64,000 bases of DNA, taken from positions 2,654,501 to 2,718,500 of the forward strand of contig JABELC010000001.1 in NCBI GenBank assembly GCA_028455995.1. Direction: 5' to 3'. Within the stretch, counting starts at the first letter, position 1. Each line of letters opens with the position of its first letter. Both the position numbers and the translations under genes were made by a program. Under the pieces are notes generated by a model. That model was not told the origin of the DNA. It made no database searches and worked only from the letters and a program-made list of their open reading frames with translations. Below, in pieces: positions 54,201-64,000 of this stretch. The DNA comes from Scleromitrula shiraiana (taxonomy: Eukaryota; Ascomycota; Leotiomycetes; Helotiales; Sclerotiniaceae).

Positions 54201-55709
54201 TGCCATGACTCCTCTTCTTCGACTTTTTTGATCTTCTTTCGTGCAGCTCGCTTTCTCTCGCGTGTGATGCAACCTGAGCATATTTTGACTTCGCCTCCAT
54301 TCAGTGGTTTACTTTCATCTTCTTCGTCTGCCACACTCTCTGCCGGAGATTGAGATTCAGAGGTCTCTGGTGCTGCTGCTCTCTCTAGGGCCCGTCTCCG
54401 CGCCTCTGGGTTCTGCATAGCACTGGTGCAGACCAACATTGTATAAAGCTCCAAAGTATCAGATGACCGTTCTGGGGAAGGTTTGACTAGAAGTTTTGGT
54501 TTCGATATGGTATATGTAGGAAGATGCAGTTTGGTGACACCAGGTGGAATGGGGAAAAGTGTCATCTTGATGGGAATTTGGGTCTCAACGCGAGATTTCA
54601 GCGGAGTGGGGTGTATTGTCAAAATCGGCTTTGTATATGGGGGAGCACCTATGCTCTGACGATTTTTGGTTTGAACTATATGCTGAAATGATGGCTGATC
54701 GAGTTGATTTTGTGGTCTTAATCCATTCTGCGAGAATTCCATGGGATTATTCCATGTTGTGGCATGGGCTGAGTTAAGTATTGTGCCATTAACGAATTCG
54801 AGTCCAGCACTTGGAGATGGGGAATTGTTAAACATGTTTGCCGGAGATGATGCATGGCTTATTGCTCCTGCAGATAATGGTGATGCTTCCCTTGATCCCC
54901 TACGATATCCACCTGCAGAGTGCGCTACAGAATGCTGCTATAACAGTTGTATTAGTACAATCTCGCGCTTTAACGCCATCAGGCAATACTTGACTTACAG
55001 AATTCGATTTGTTATGACTTCTAAATTTAGTTTTTGACATCGGTGGACTTCTCCGAGGACTATCATATTTTATGATGGGCATGCCCGGCGACTCCATCTC
55101 CATAGTTATGGCAAAAGGGCTAGGGCTGCTTGATGCACTGTCAAAATCAAAATCATTTTCCATGGTCTTATCATTAAAGCCAAAATTATTGTCCATCGCC
55201 GAGGGATTAATAGTCCCATTTCCAGAATATTCACCATAGTTTGACAGATTTTCGCCCTTAATTATATCATCATTTTTCCAATCTCCCATATCCACATCAT
55301 TTGAAATCATTGCACCTCCAGAAGTCAAAGTAGACCGTGATGACTCTGAGCTAGATTTACGTTTGTATTCCATGGGATCGGACGACGAACTGTGAGACGA
55401 CCCAGCTGGAGATGCCGTTGATGAAGCTGATAAGTTTGGCTGAAGGATGTTCGTATTTATAAAAGATGGTTCAGGGCTTTTGTGATTTGCAACATTTGGT
55501 GTTCCGAAGGCGGAAAAGTATGGTGGTGAATCGCTCGCGCTCGCAAATTCTTCTCCGGAGAAGAAGTTACTCGGGGTATACGGTTCGAAGGATAAGTGAT
55601 GATTGTCGAGGAATTCGAAGTCGGGGTCAGATTCCATCGGTCCTGACATATCTGAGTCAATGATGAATGGCGGCGAATTCGCAGATATAGATTCTGAAAT
55701 AGTCTGCAT
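51223..55709 (-). CDS. Mga2/Spt23-like ER-tethered transcription factor
   Basis: In yeast, Mga2 and Spt23 sit in the ER membrane, sense lipid saturation, are cut by the proteasome and then activate OLE1. Minus-strand exons: 55709-54999, 54937-51422 and 51363-51223 (1455 aa); introns are 61 and 58 bp, phase 0, both with actaat branch sites. Order: acidic/Ser-rich N-terminus; a conserved region with PILTIHPTPLKSRVETQIPI; an IPT/TIG domain (~830-920, RPPIIHKLIPNEGPKAGG); two or more ankyrin repeats (~1017-1095, GQTMLHLACSLG and GGFTPMHFAALHNH); an acidic run (~1145-1165); a PPAY motif (~1308) that could bind an Rsp5-type ligase; and a C-terminal hydrophobic helix (~1405-1420). The last intron cuts through that helix. 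Length and layout fit the family. Confidence 0.92.
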
Positions 55710-56524
55710 TGCCCTTCAAAATGTCCCTAAATGCAAGACTCAACAATTTGTACTTTGTATACTCGAACGTCAAAGGAGATTCGTCAGGTCCTCGAATAGT
55801 CGTAGATGTCCCTCCCTTACTCTTCGGCGCGAACTCGATAAGATCGTGATTGCTTTCTGGTTGAATTTCGGTTAATACTGTCGAGCCATTCTGCAGTGTT
55901 CGTATTGTAATATAATGGGGAGGAATGTAATATAATCGTGAGGTCTTTGAACTTTTGATGAGGATCGTGGCTCGCCAAATGTAAGATGATATTCGTGGTA
56001 AGCAAAGAATCGGTCGGTATGCTTCAATCAATCAATTAATTAATTAATCAATCAATCAATCAACAATGAAAACTGTGTGGAGGATTGCGGTCAGAGAAGT
56101 GGTATTCCGAAATTTTGCAGCAGTAGATTTAAATTAAAACTGGAGAGGAGAGAGGAGAAGAAAGAGACGCACTTAGTAAGGTACGGAAAATACGTAGGTA
56201 AACCACAAGGTGGAGATACAAAGTTGCTGAAATGGTTTCCTAAGGATAAAATTGGAAGGTTGAGGCTGCCACAAAGATCGTTTAAAAAGTACGCTAGTCT
56301 ACCAAAATCGATGTTGTGGGTGGGAATGAGCTGGATGTGGAGTATTTGGCTTTCTTTCTCTTATTTCTTTCTCTTCTTACTACATACACTATGTACCGTT
56401 ATAAATTTTCTCTACTTTTTATTTAACTCGATGAGAGATGATTTTATTGTGTATAAAAGGCAAACAAACATTCAAGTTAAGAGAAGAATATTATGTAAGT
56501 GAAATAAAGAAGGAGGAAGAGAGG

Positions 56525-56562
56525 AAAGGAAGGGAAGGGAAGGGAAGGGAAGGAGGGACGTG

Positions 56563-56604
<42 letters not shown>
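56525..56604. repeat. (AAGGG)n followed by (GA)n
   Basis: Several aaggg units (56525-56555), a 9-base gap, then about twenty ga dinucleotides (56565-56604): a long purine-only tract on the + strand. Confidence 0.95.
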
Positions 56605-56609
<5 letters not shown>

Positions 56610-59426
56610 AGTGGAAAAATCGAAAAATTATTTTCTATCGTCGATAAACCTCTACCTATAGATAAATAGATAGATAGATAGATATGAATATATCGGATGT
56701 GAGTATATATTTCGTGTCCAAAAGGTCTACTACTACTGCAATCTGTATGGATGATCATGTACAACCCTCAGTATTTACGTTGATATGGATACGTAGGTAG
56801 TAGTGAATAACCTCGATATCTTCAAGAGAAGAGGAAAGAAGAAATCGATTGATTTACAGCCTGTAAGGTGACTTTCGACCTCTTCATTTGCTCAATTTGC
56901 AACGCAAACGCAATGCAACAACCATGAGGCAACTCGAAATTGGCGGTGTTCATGTTAAGTCTTGATCTTTTCTACCAATAATTTACTTCGAAACCTCGCC
57001 AAAAACAAACCCCCCCATTTATCTTCGTCGACTTGCATTCACTCTTGCACACACATAAAAAAAATTCATGTACTTCTACCAAACATCCATCTCAGGGCTA
57101 CCAGATATACCTAGTCAGTTCGGTCAATCATCATTCACTAGGTAATCCACAACAACATCATATTATTGTACGCATGATATCGGGATTAGAATGGCGACAA
57201 CTGGTGGAGGAGAAGAGGGAAGATGAAAGTTGAAAGAGCATCGCATTAAGTTACATGGATGGCATGGATCGATTTCTATGCGAGCGAGAAGCATGAAATG
57301 ATGCCAAAATGAGGAAAGACTTCAATATTCTTTGAACTTGATGGGGTGAAGCGAAGAGGTGGCTTACTGCACGATTGCGATTACGGACCTCAGTTTATCT
57401 AAGAACTAAAAGAACAGCGAGAGCGAGAGATATATTCGATGCGCATATTTATTTTAGTTAACAAGTTTTTTAGATCATTCACTTCCTGGCTTCTTTGCTT
57501 CCAAGTGGTCAGGAAAGCCGAAGAAGTGTTATACTGTATCGAATCACTCTACTTTTCTGACCTCTCTTGAGTCTTAGCTGAAGGTACCATCTATCCCATA
57601 CATGTTACTACAAACGATGGCTTTGAAAATAATAGATATGAAAATGGCTGCAGGCGGATACGCGCCAAGTTATGTACCTTCAAGGCTTCATATGATCTAC
57701 TTTACCCTCGAAACGATTTACGGCCCTGTCGAGAAAGTTTCGAGAACGTTAGGTATCTAAGTATGGACTTAAAACAATGCTACCGCGTCAAATTATGGGG
57801 AATTATTCGCCGTTTTCTCTTTTGCAAGGTCATAACCTTGGTTGATGAATATAGTCTTAGTTGGGACGAGAAATTTTACGTTGTTCTGCATTAAGTTCGC
57901 ACGGTTCTTGAATTCGTAGTTTATATAGATTATTCTAGATATTGTGTGTTCAGTATCATTTTCATCTAGTTCTATAGACTAGACTAGACTATTACCAGCC
58001 AAGGTTTACTACCAAAAACAAGAGTCTTCATATAGTTTATGATAGGTATTCATCCACAGAGATTAAATCTAGTGATTTCATCTATTTCCGAAATCTCTTT
58101 AATATCTATCCTCATATCATGCTTTCACGTCGCATTGTCTTTTGCAGGTTCTGATACAGATGTACCTTCCCGGCGCCTCTTTTCGTCAATTCAATACATT
58201 ATCTACCCACCATCAGTACGGGGTTTTATTTACTCGCCCGTCAATTCCCTATGATGATCTTACATTTCGGTCCGTCTCGTGTAACTTTTCTACCCGTAAA
58301 TAGCACCGCCAAGTTGAATTGGAGCTTAACACGATAGCGAGTGCAGTACTTTTGCCGCCAGCCGACCAACACATCCGCAAAATTCCCCCTTGATATGCAT
58401 CAAGAAAAATCAGAAACCTAGTTGAGTGCTCACCAATGATATGAGCAGGAATTGCTACTTTCATTGGGCAGAATGACTTCAAGGTTTAGCTAAGTGACGT
58501 TAAAATTCATTGGCTTGAAACGAGTTTACGTTATATCAACAAGCGTGTTAGATTTCCATCAATGGCTCCCTTTATCTCAGGCGAAAGTCGGTAGGCGAGT
58601 GCCCGAACCGGCAATGGGCGTTGCCTAGCAGTCAAAACCAATGCCGAGAGTTCTTAAAATATCCTTCAAGCATCGGCGCGTTCCTTCAATCTTATAGCCT
58701 CGCCACCAAGATTTGCCCTATCAGTTGTCAATTTTCAACTTTTCAACATTATATGAAGAACGCGGGGGTCAAGTCACCAATTGCCAATCGACAATTGACA
58801 CGATAAAGTAGTTGTAGTCACAACAGCCTTCAAATAGAGTTCAGATTTATTGAAGTCTCCGATGCCGTATTACAATACAAAATGGCCCAGAATACGCCTC
58901 ACTTTATACCAAGTCTCATAAACTGCAACAAAATTTCTTCAAAGAGTCTTCTCCACATGGCCCCCCTTTCCGTACGACACCACTCCCTTCAATTCAGATC
59001 TTTCCACGGGACATATTGCCTTCTTGAAGTGTATATACATCTGCCAGGACGCAAGCCCCAAAGCCTAATCACACCTTACGTAGTAATTCAACCCGGCAAT
59101 GATAATCCGTATCACATCTACAGTGTTTGTAATCAAATGCTTGATTATGAAATAGGACACCTACCAATCACCAGTGAATGAAGGACCTCGATGACTTGCA
59201 TACAATATATCTATTGTATATCATATATGCAAGTATCCGCTGACATTTCATGCATATCTATCATAAACCATGAACCTTATGCAAAGAAGGCCAGCAATTC
59301 GGTTGACCGTCGCAATATGGAGATTTTCGAGAATATTAAAACGTCCGGCTTCATACTTCCCTCCTTCCTATTTGAACACCCACTGCAACTTTACTACACT
59401 ATACCCTGCGATATCACTCCATCAAA

Positions 59427-59452
59427 AACAAACAAACAAACAAACAAACAAA
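59427..59452. repeat. (ACAA)n microsatellite
   Basis: Six perfect acaa units. Confidence 0.9.
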
Positions 59453-60327
59453 AATCGAAAGCCTTAAGACTCAAGAGACAGAAGCGGCTTCGAGAAGACC
59501 TAACCCTAGATAGTAATATCCCTACCTACCAAACCAAGTGTTACAATATAATCTCAAATTGCTAACTACATGGATATTCAATGGAGAGTAGGCCTCACCA
59601 TCTACCGCCTTAGCTATACTATACACACAAGATCAATTCAAATACATCTCCAACTCAAAACACCCTCCCACAAACAGAAATTTACACACATAAATCCAAC
59701 TTTCCACCCCCAAACAACAAAATCTCCCCTCCCTATCCAGTGTCTTCCTACCCAACCCTTCCCCACACACACACCACCATTCACTCGCTTACCACCCAAA
59801 TCAACCCCTCCGTCCACCCTCCATCCCATGCATCCCCTCCCCCATTAAAATTCAACCCCCACCCAATCCAAATCAAGCAACCCAACCTGCAACCAACCTG
59901 CAAGCCCCCAATTTCAACCCTGATACACCCGTTCCGTTCCCCGGAATCTAGCGCCCGCAGTGAGTGTTGGTGTTCCCCGAGATTTGAGGTTCTCCGCTAC
60001 TTACCTAGGTCTTGCATTGTATCATATCCATTTAAGTACGTACATTATCATGTCATCTTGTTTTTTATGTAGTGCTGGATGCTCGGTGCTGGATTTTGTA
60101 ATTTGGGATTTGGTTTCTTGGGGGTTTTGGGGATGGGGAAGAGGGGGCGGATGGAGGGGTTGATTGGTAGATATGTTATATATGGGGGTTATTTATTTAT
60201 TTACAATGTATGTAAAGTAAATAAATGGCGTGTTGCCAATATTCGAGATCATTATTGAATTTGGAGATATTGCTTATACAGACAAAGTAGTAAATAGATA
60301 ACTACTTGAGTGAGTTTGATGTTAAAA

Positions 60328-60360
60328 TCACTCACTCACTCACTCACTCACTCACTTACT
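60328..60360. repeat. (TCAC)n microsatellite
   Basis: Seven perfect tcac units, then tact units. Confidence 0.9.
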
Positions 60361-60581
60361 TATTTACTTACTTACTCAGTTATAAAATATCAAGTGCCGA
60401 AATTGTATCATATCATAACTTCGCATCACCATGTATCGAAATATAGAAATGTTTGATGTTGGATCAAATAGTCAAACGTTGGATCATTTGATTATATCTT
60501 AGACGTTACAATATCTTGGATACTGAACTGGAAGGAGGTTCATCGACTAGTTACTCCTAAGTGCTTTGCGTGAATTTCTTC

Positions 60582-60625
60582 TAATATCCAATATCCAATA
60601 TCCAATATCCAATATACAATATTCA
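60582..60625. repeat. (AATATCC)n heptamer repeat
   Basis: Four perfect aatatcc units followed by decayed copies. Confidence 0.9.
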
Positions 60626-61215
60626 ACAACCTCCTAATTCTACCGACCAAATAAATCCCTTTTACGTATTCTCTCATCAACATCTAGTAGATAAACACTA
60701 GCACCTATACAAATACCATCCATCCACTCACTATAATAATAAGTAACTTATCCATCACCATAATCCTCAGCCACCTGAAGCGATCTCACATATCATCTAA
60801 TCCCACTATACGCCAATGCCGCAAGCACGTCTATTTTCTTCCAAGCAATTACATCATATAATTGCCAGTTACTAACCATCAACATGAGACCACACCAAAC
60901 ATCTCAACTGAAGACCAGTGCCGCAGATCTCCGAGCATTTTCACCTTCGCCTCCTCATCCTCTCACTCTTTAATTTCCCACTTAACTGACTGCCCTTCAG
61001 ATCCTCTTCTCAAACTCTCCCCGCCCCCGCACACCCCTCCTCCCTTTCCCTCTTCATATCTCTCTCTACCTTGCCCCCCACGCGAATCTGCCCCTTACAT
61101 ATACATACCGACATCGTATTATACCATACCATACCATGTCATATCATATAATATCATATCTAAAGCAAGGAGTAAACAACCCCAAAGAGTCGATATAAAG
61201 ATAAGAAATTGACAT

Positions 61216-61266
61216 ATCCAATCAATCAATCAACCAATCAATCAATCAACCAATCAATCAATCAAC
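61216..61266. repeat. (AATC)n with periodic AACC units
   Basis: Groups of aatc units separated by single aacc units at regular spacing, a higher-order pattern. Confidence 0.9.
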
Positions 61267-61474
61267 CAAGTAGTTCGACCCGACCAATTCCATATCTGAC
61301 AATGTAAAAACGAGAACCGAGTAGACTCGCAAAAAGCCCTCTCTCTTTGTACCAAAAAGAAGAGGCACTATGTAATTTTATGCTTTTATCTACTAACACC
61401 TACCTACCTATTCATTCTATTCATTCTATCTATGTACGCTATTCCCGTTCTATTCCATCCATCATTCGTCTCAC

Positions 61475-61530
61475 TATACATACATACATACATACATACA
61501 TACATACATACATACATACATACATACATA
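61475..61530. repeat. (TACA)n microsatellite
   Basis: About fourteen perfect taca units, the longest pure tetranucleotide array in the window. Confidence 0.95.
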
Positions 61531-62081
61531 ATGTACTCCCATCCATCATATACCCACCGACAGTAAATATATACTCAACTACCCATCCATGTCGAATACC
61601 TATCGATCCAGCCGTAAATTTCTTCTTTAGTTACTGCTTCGTACCGGTATTTATTAGACGTCCCGTTTTCGATATGGTATAGTATATAGTATATAGTATA
61701 TAATACAATCAACAAAATATTAATCCAGAGAAGCAAGGCAAAATCTCCATCTATTTCATATTATATAACATCATAAAGACACAATGTAGGAGAGATTCAA
61801 AAGTAAAAAAAAACTAATAAAAACATATATTTAGAAATTCATTCCATTCAATTCGATTCAATTCCATTCCATTCCGTTCATTGCATTCGAACCGTTCCTC
61901 CCACTACCTAACCATCTAACTTTTCCCATGTTTTGTGTTTTGCTTTTCGCTATTTTACCTCCGATATCCATCTCATCATCATACATCCATTCGTCCTACT
62001 GATCCACTCCCATCTTACCGTTCTTTCCCTATTAAGAACAGAACATACAAAATCCCCTTCCCAATCCTCCCCATCCCCCCT

Positions 62082-64000
62082 CTAATCCGTAACCCTCCAA
62101 CTCTCAAACCACTTCAAATACGAATACTGTCTATTGGGCCCCTGCATACCCCACGAAATAGGAATAAAGAAGACATAAAGCCCCACCGTAACCGCATACA
62201 GCAAACCATAAGCCGCATACTGTAAGTTCCTTCCCTGATTCCTCAACATCCAATCCGCGCAGAAGCCAAAAGTCAAGATGGCAAAGTAGAGAGCCGGGTA
62301 GTAATGATGAACGTAGGTGACACGAGCCATAGCGACGAAGGGCATGTAGTGAAGGAACCATCCGAGAACGGGGTAGAGACCTGCGTAGTGGATTTGGTCG
62401 ATTTCGGATTGTTTAAGTTCGTCGTAGCCGCGTTGCCAGCGGATTAAGTACCATACGACTAAGAGGCCAAGGACACCGAGTGAAAGGGTGGATCCCCAGT
62501 ATACGAGTGGGTTTCCGAGGAGGAAGTATTTGACGATGTTGTCATCCCAACCACACATACGTAACCCTACGTTGAGAATTGGCCATTGCCAGAAATGAGA
62601 TGCAAGATCATCTTGCTTGTCTGGATCGGGTACAAGAGCGTTGTTTGATGTCATCATGGCGACGTTCAAATGAATGAAGTCATGAATAAAGGGAGATTTG
62701 TAAGCTCCAGCATCGGCGGCAGGTACTATACATGGTTAGCGAAAAGATCTCGATAAACTAATTGGAAAACTTACATTTTTCATTCCAGTGAGCCTCAACG
62801 TTCCAGTGTGTGTAGACATCTTTAGGATTGTTATCCTTGGTGCAAGTAACTTCAATCTGCTTGAAACCCCATTGTGGTAAGTTGACATTACCAGCTCTTA
62901 AATAACAGCCTAAGCTGGTATGCTTAAGTCGGAAAGCAGTGGTCAAAGTTCTGATTTTGCTTCGGTCATTAGAAGATACATCCTTTACAACTTCCATAGT
63001 CCAGTGGTCCTTATCATCACCGACAGTGGTGTTTCCGTAACATGAAACTTCCTTGTCTGCCTTGGTTACAGGAGCGGAGACATCATGAGAATGAAGGTTA
63101 CGACCAGTTTGAGAATGGATCAATCGTAGAACATCACCATCGGCAACATATTTAAGTGGTGCTTCTGGGTCGTATTCGGGCATACTGCGGTTAGGATAGA
63201 ACCACCATTCGTTGTTGGCATCTTTGTGGTGGTAGCATGTAATTTGTTGTTGATTGGATCCTTCGGGGTATGTCTGAACGTGGGAGTGAAGAAGACCACC
63301 ACCATATCCCATGTTCTTGATTGTCGCACGAGAGCCGTAAGCAATCTCGAGTGGACTATCCTTTCCGACCTCGGTACCTTTCAAGTTGGCTTGGAACAGA
63401 GAGCTCATTTGAGCATCACCGGGGCCACTGTTTTCCAAGATGGCGAAGTGAAGGGCAAACGAGAACATGTAAACTAGCACTGGGATGACAATCAAAGCAA
63501 TTACTCTAATACCAACATGGGCTGCAAGCTCAACCTGAAGCCTCATTAGTTATACGAACTTGTCATAATGGTGTTAGAATTTATACGTACCTTTGGCATC
63601 TTGACGTTACCAAACTTATTCCATAAATCTTCAATTGTGTAGATACCAACGAGAGCAGTGCAGAAAAGACCAACCATCTTTACACTGCAAACGCACCCAA
63701 TGCTTACACCAGTCAAAAGAAGCCAGATAAACCATTCCGTAGTCCAACTTTGCTTTTGAAGGTTGTGAAATCTAGCCCAGCAAAGAATTGTAGTAAACGT
63801 AAAGCATAATAGCATAGAATCCAAGAGAATGAATCGACTGATTGTAGTATATGAGTTTTCGCATAAAACCATCAATGTAACGAACCATACAGCAGGTCTC
63901 TTGAAGTTCAATTCGCGTGCGGTGTAATAAGCCAATGGAATGGTAACGGCGCCGAAGAAAGCGTTGAATGCACGCATAAAGGTGTAGTTGAGCTCCTCAG
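62082..64000 (-). CDS. Protein O-mannosyltransferase, Pmt2 family (5' end outside window)
   Basis: An ER membrane enzyme that moves mannose from dolichyl-phosphate mannose to Ser/Thr of secretory proteins, needed for wall integrity. Visible minus-strand exons: 64000-63591 (open to the edge), 63534-62775 and 62725-62082 (about 604 codons seen). The first visible residues (EELNYTFMRAFNAFFG) are in frame to the edge, so the N-terminus is missing. Then come membrane helices, the luminal loop opening HSGPGDA-like (ENSGPGDAQMSSLFQANL), three MIR-type repeats (GLLHSHVQTYPEG, GRNLHSHDVSAPV, SLGCYLRAGNVNLP) and the C-terminal helices. SSLFQANLKG and TSNNALVPDPDKQDD point to Pmt2 rather than Pmt1 or Pmt4. 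The introns are 56 and 49 bp. Confidence 0.93.

Larger units (their letters stand above)
55710..62081. other. 6.4-kb spacer, Mga2-like promoter to Pmt2 3' end
   Basis: No convincing gene in either strand. Frames at 56077-56502 and 58882-59181 lack family features. It contains many simple repeats and, at 59640-60180, a strong non-coding C-to-G skew switch. The left part is probably the promoter and leader of the Mga2-like gene. Confidence 0.55.

Noticed and set aside
56077..56502. 141-codon frame with a hydrophobic stretch
   Set aside because: Lies in the probable leader of the Mga2-like gene, has no family features, and the hydrophobic part comes from a CT-rich tract.
58882..59565. Two adjacent open frames of 99 and 124 codons
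   Set aside because: No motifs, no plausible intron joins them, and the second runs through an ACAA microsatellite.
50738..61530. Tandem arrays as possible CRISPR
   Set aside because: They are simple microsatellites without spacers; the genome is eukaryotic.

Overview
This window is nuclear DNA of a filamentous ascomycete, most likely a member of the Sclerotiniaceae (Botrytis/Sclerotinia group). The evidence is a set of short spliceosomal introns (50-127 bp, GTAAGT/GTATGT-type donors, CTAAT-type branch sites), widely spaced monocistronic genes on both strands, many microsatellites in AT-rich spacers, and filamentous-fungal gene families (velvet VeA, Pns1, Mga2-like, Pmt2). The genus is inference. 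Exon boundaries were rebuilt by hand from splice signals and reading frame.

Left part (1-24,436): a 4.7-kb spacer, then a bifunctional 6-phosphofructo-2-kinase/fructose-2,6-bisphosphatase (4719-6977), RNase H1 (8535-9647), a Na+/H+ antiporter (10826-12817), a WW-domain protein (minus, 13191-14245), a Rab4-like GTPase (minus, 15370-16125), a Pns1/CTL transporter (17225-19542), a ZZ/EF-hand-like protein (20011-21664) and a membrane-anchored multicopper oxidase (minus, 22364-24436).

Middle (24,437-37,126): a secreted acid phosphatase (26581-28082), a CGFS glutaredoxin of the Grx3/4 type (minus, 28464-29548), a one-exon sulfotransferase-like/HAD-phosphatase fusion (minus, 30081-31562), then 4-hydroxyphenylpyruvate dioxygenase (minus, 33803-35249) arranged head to head with a TTC36-type TPR protein (36302-37126). 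TTC36 has been linked to HPD stability in mammals, so this pairing is of special interest.

Right part (37,127-64,000): a 5.6-kb spacer leads to the velvet regulator veA/vel1, which carries an in-frame TAG after codon 487, with 87 further conserved-looking sense codons behind it. Then come a 774-aa protein of unknown function, a 1455-aa Mga2/Spt23-like membrane-tethered transcription factor (minus), a 6.4-kb spacer without convincing genes, and the 3' part of a Pmt2-family O-mannosyltransferase (minus) running off the right edge.

The most unusual signal is not a gene. At about fourteen places the + strand switches within a few tens of bases from A/C-rich to G/T-rich. Every sharp switch I found runs in the same left-to-right order, whichever strand the gene is on, and at least one lies outside any gene. 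The pattern flips codon choice in the middle of exons. I know of no standard annotation for it.
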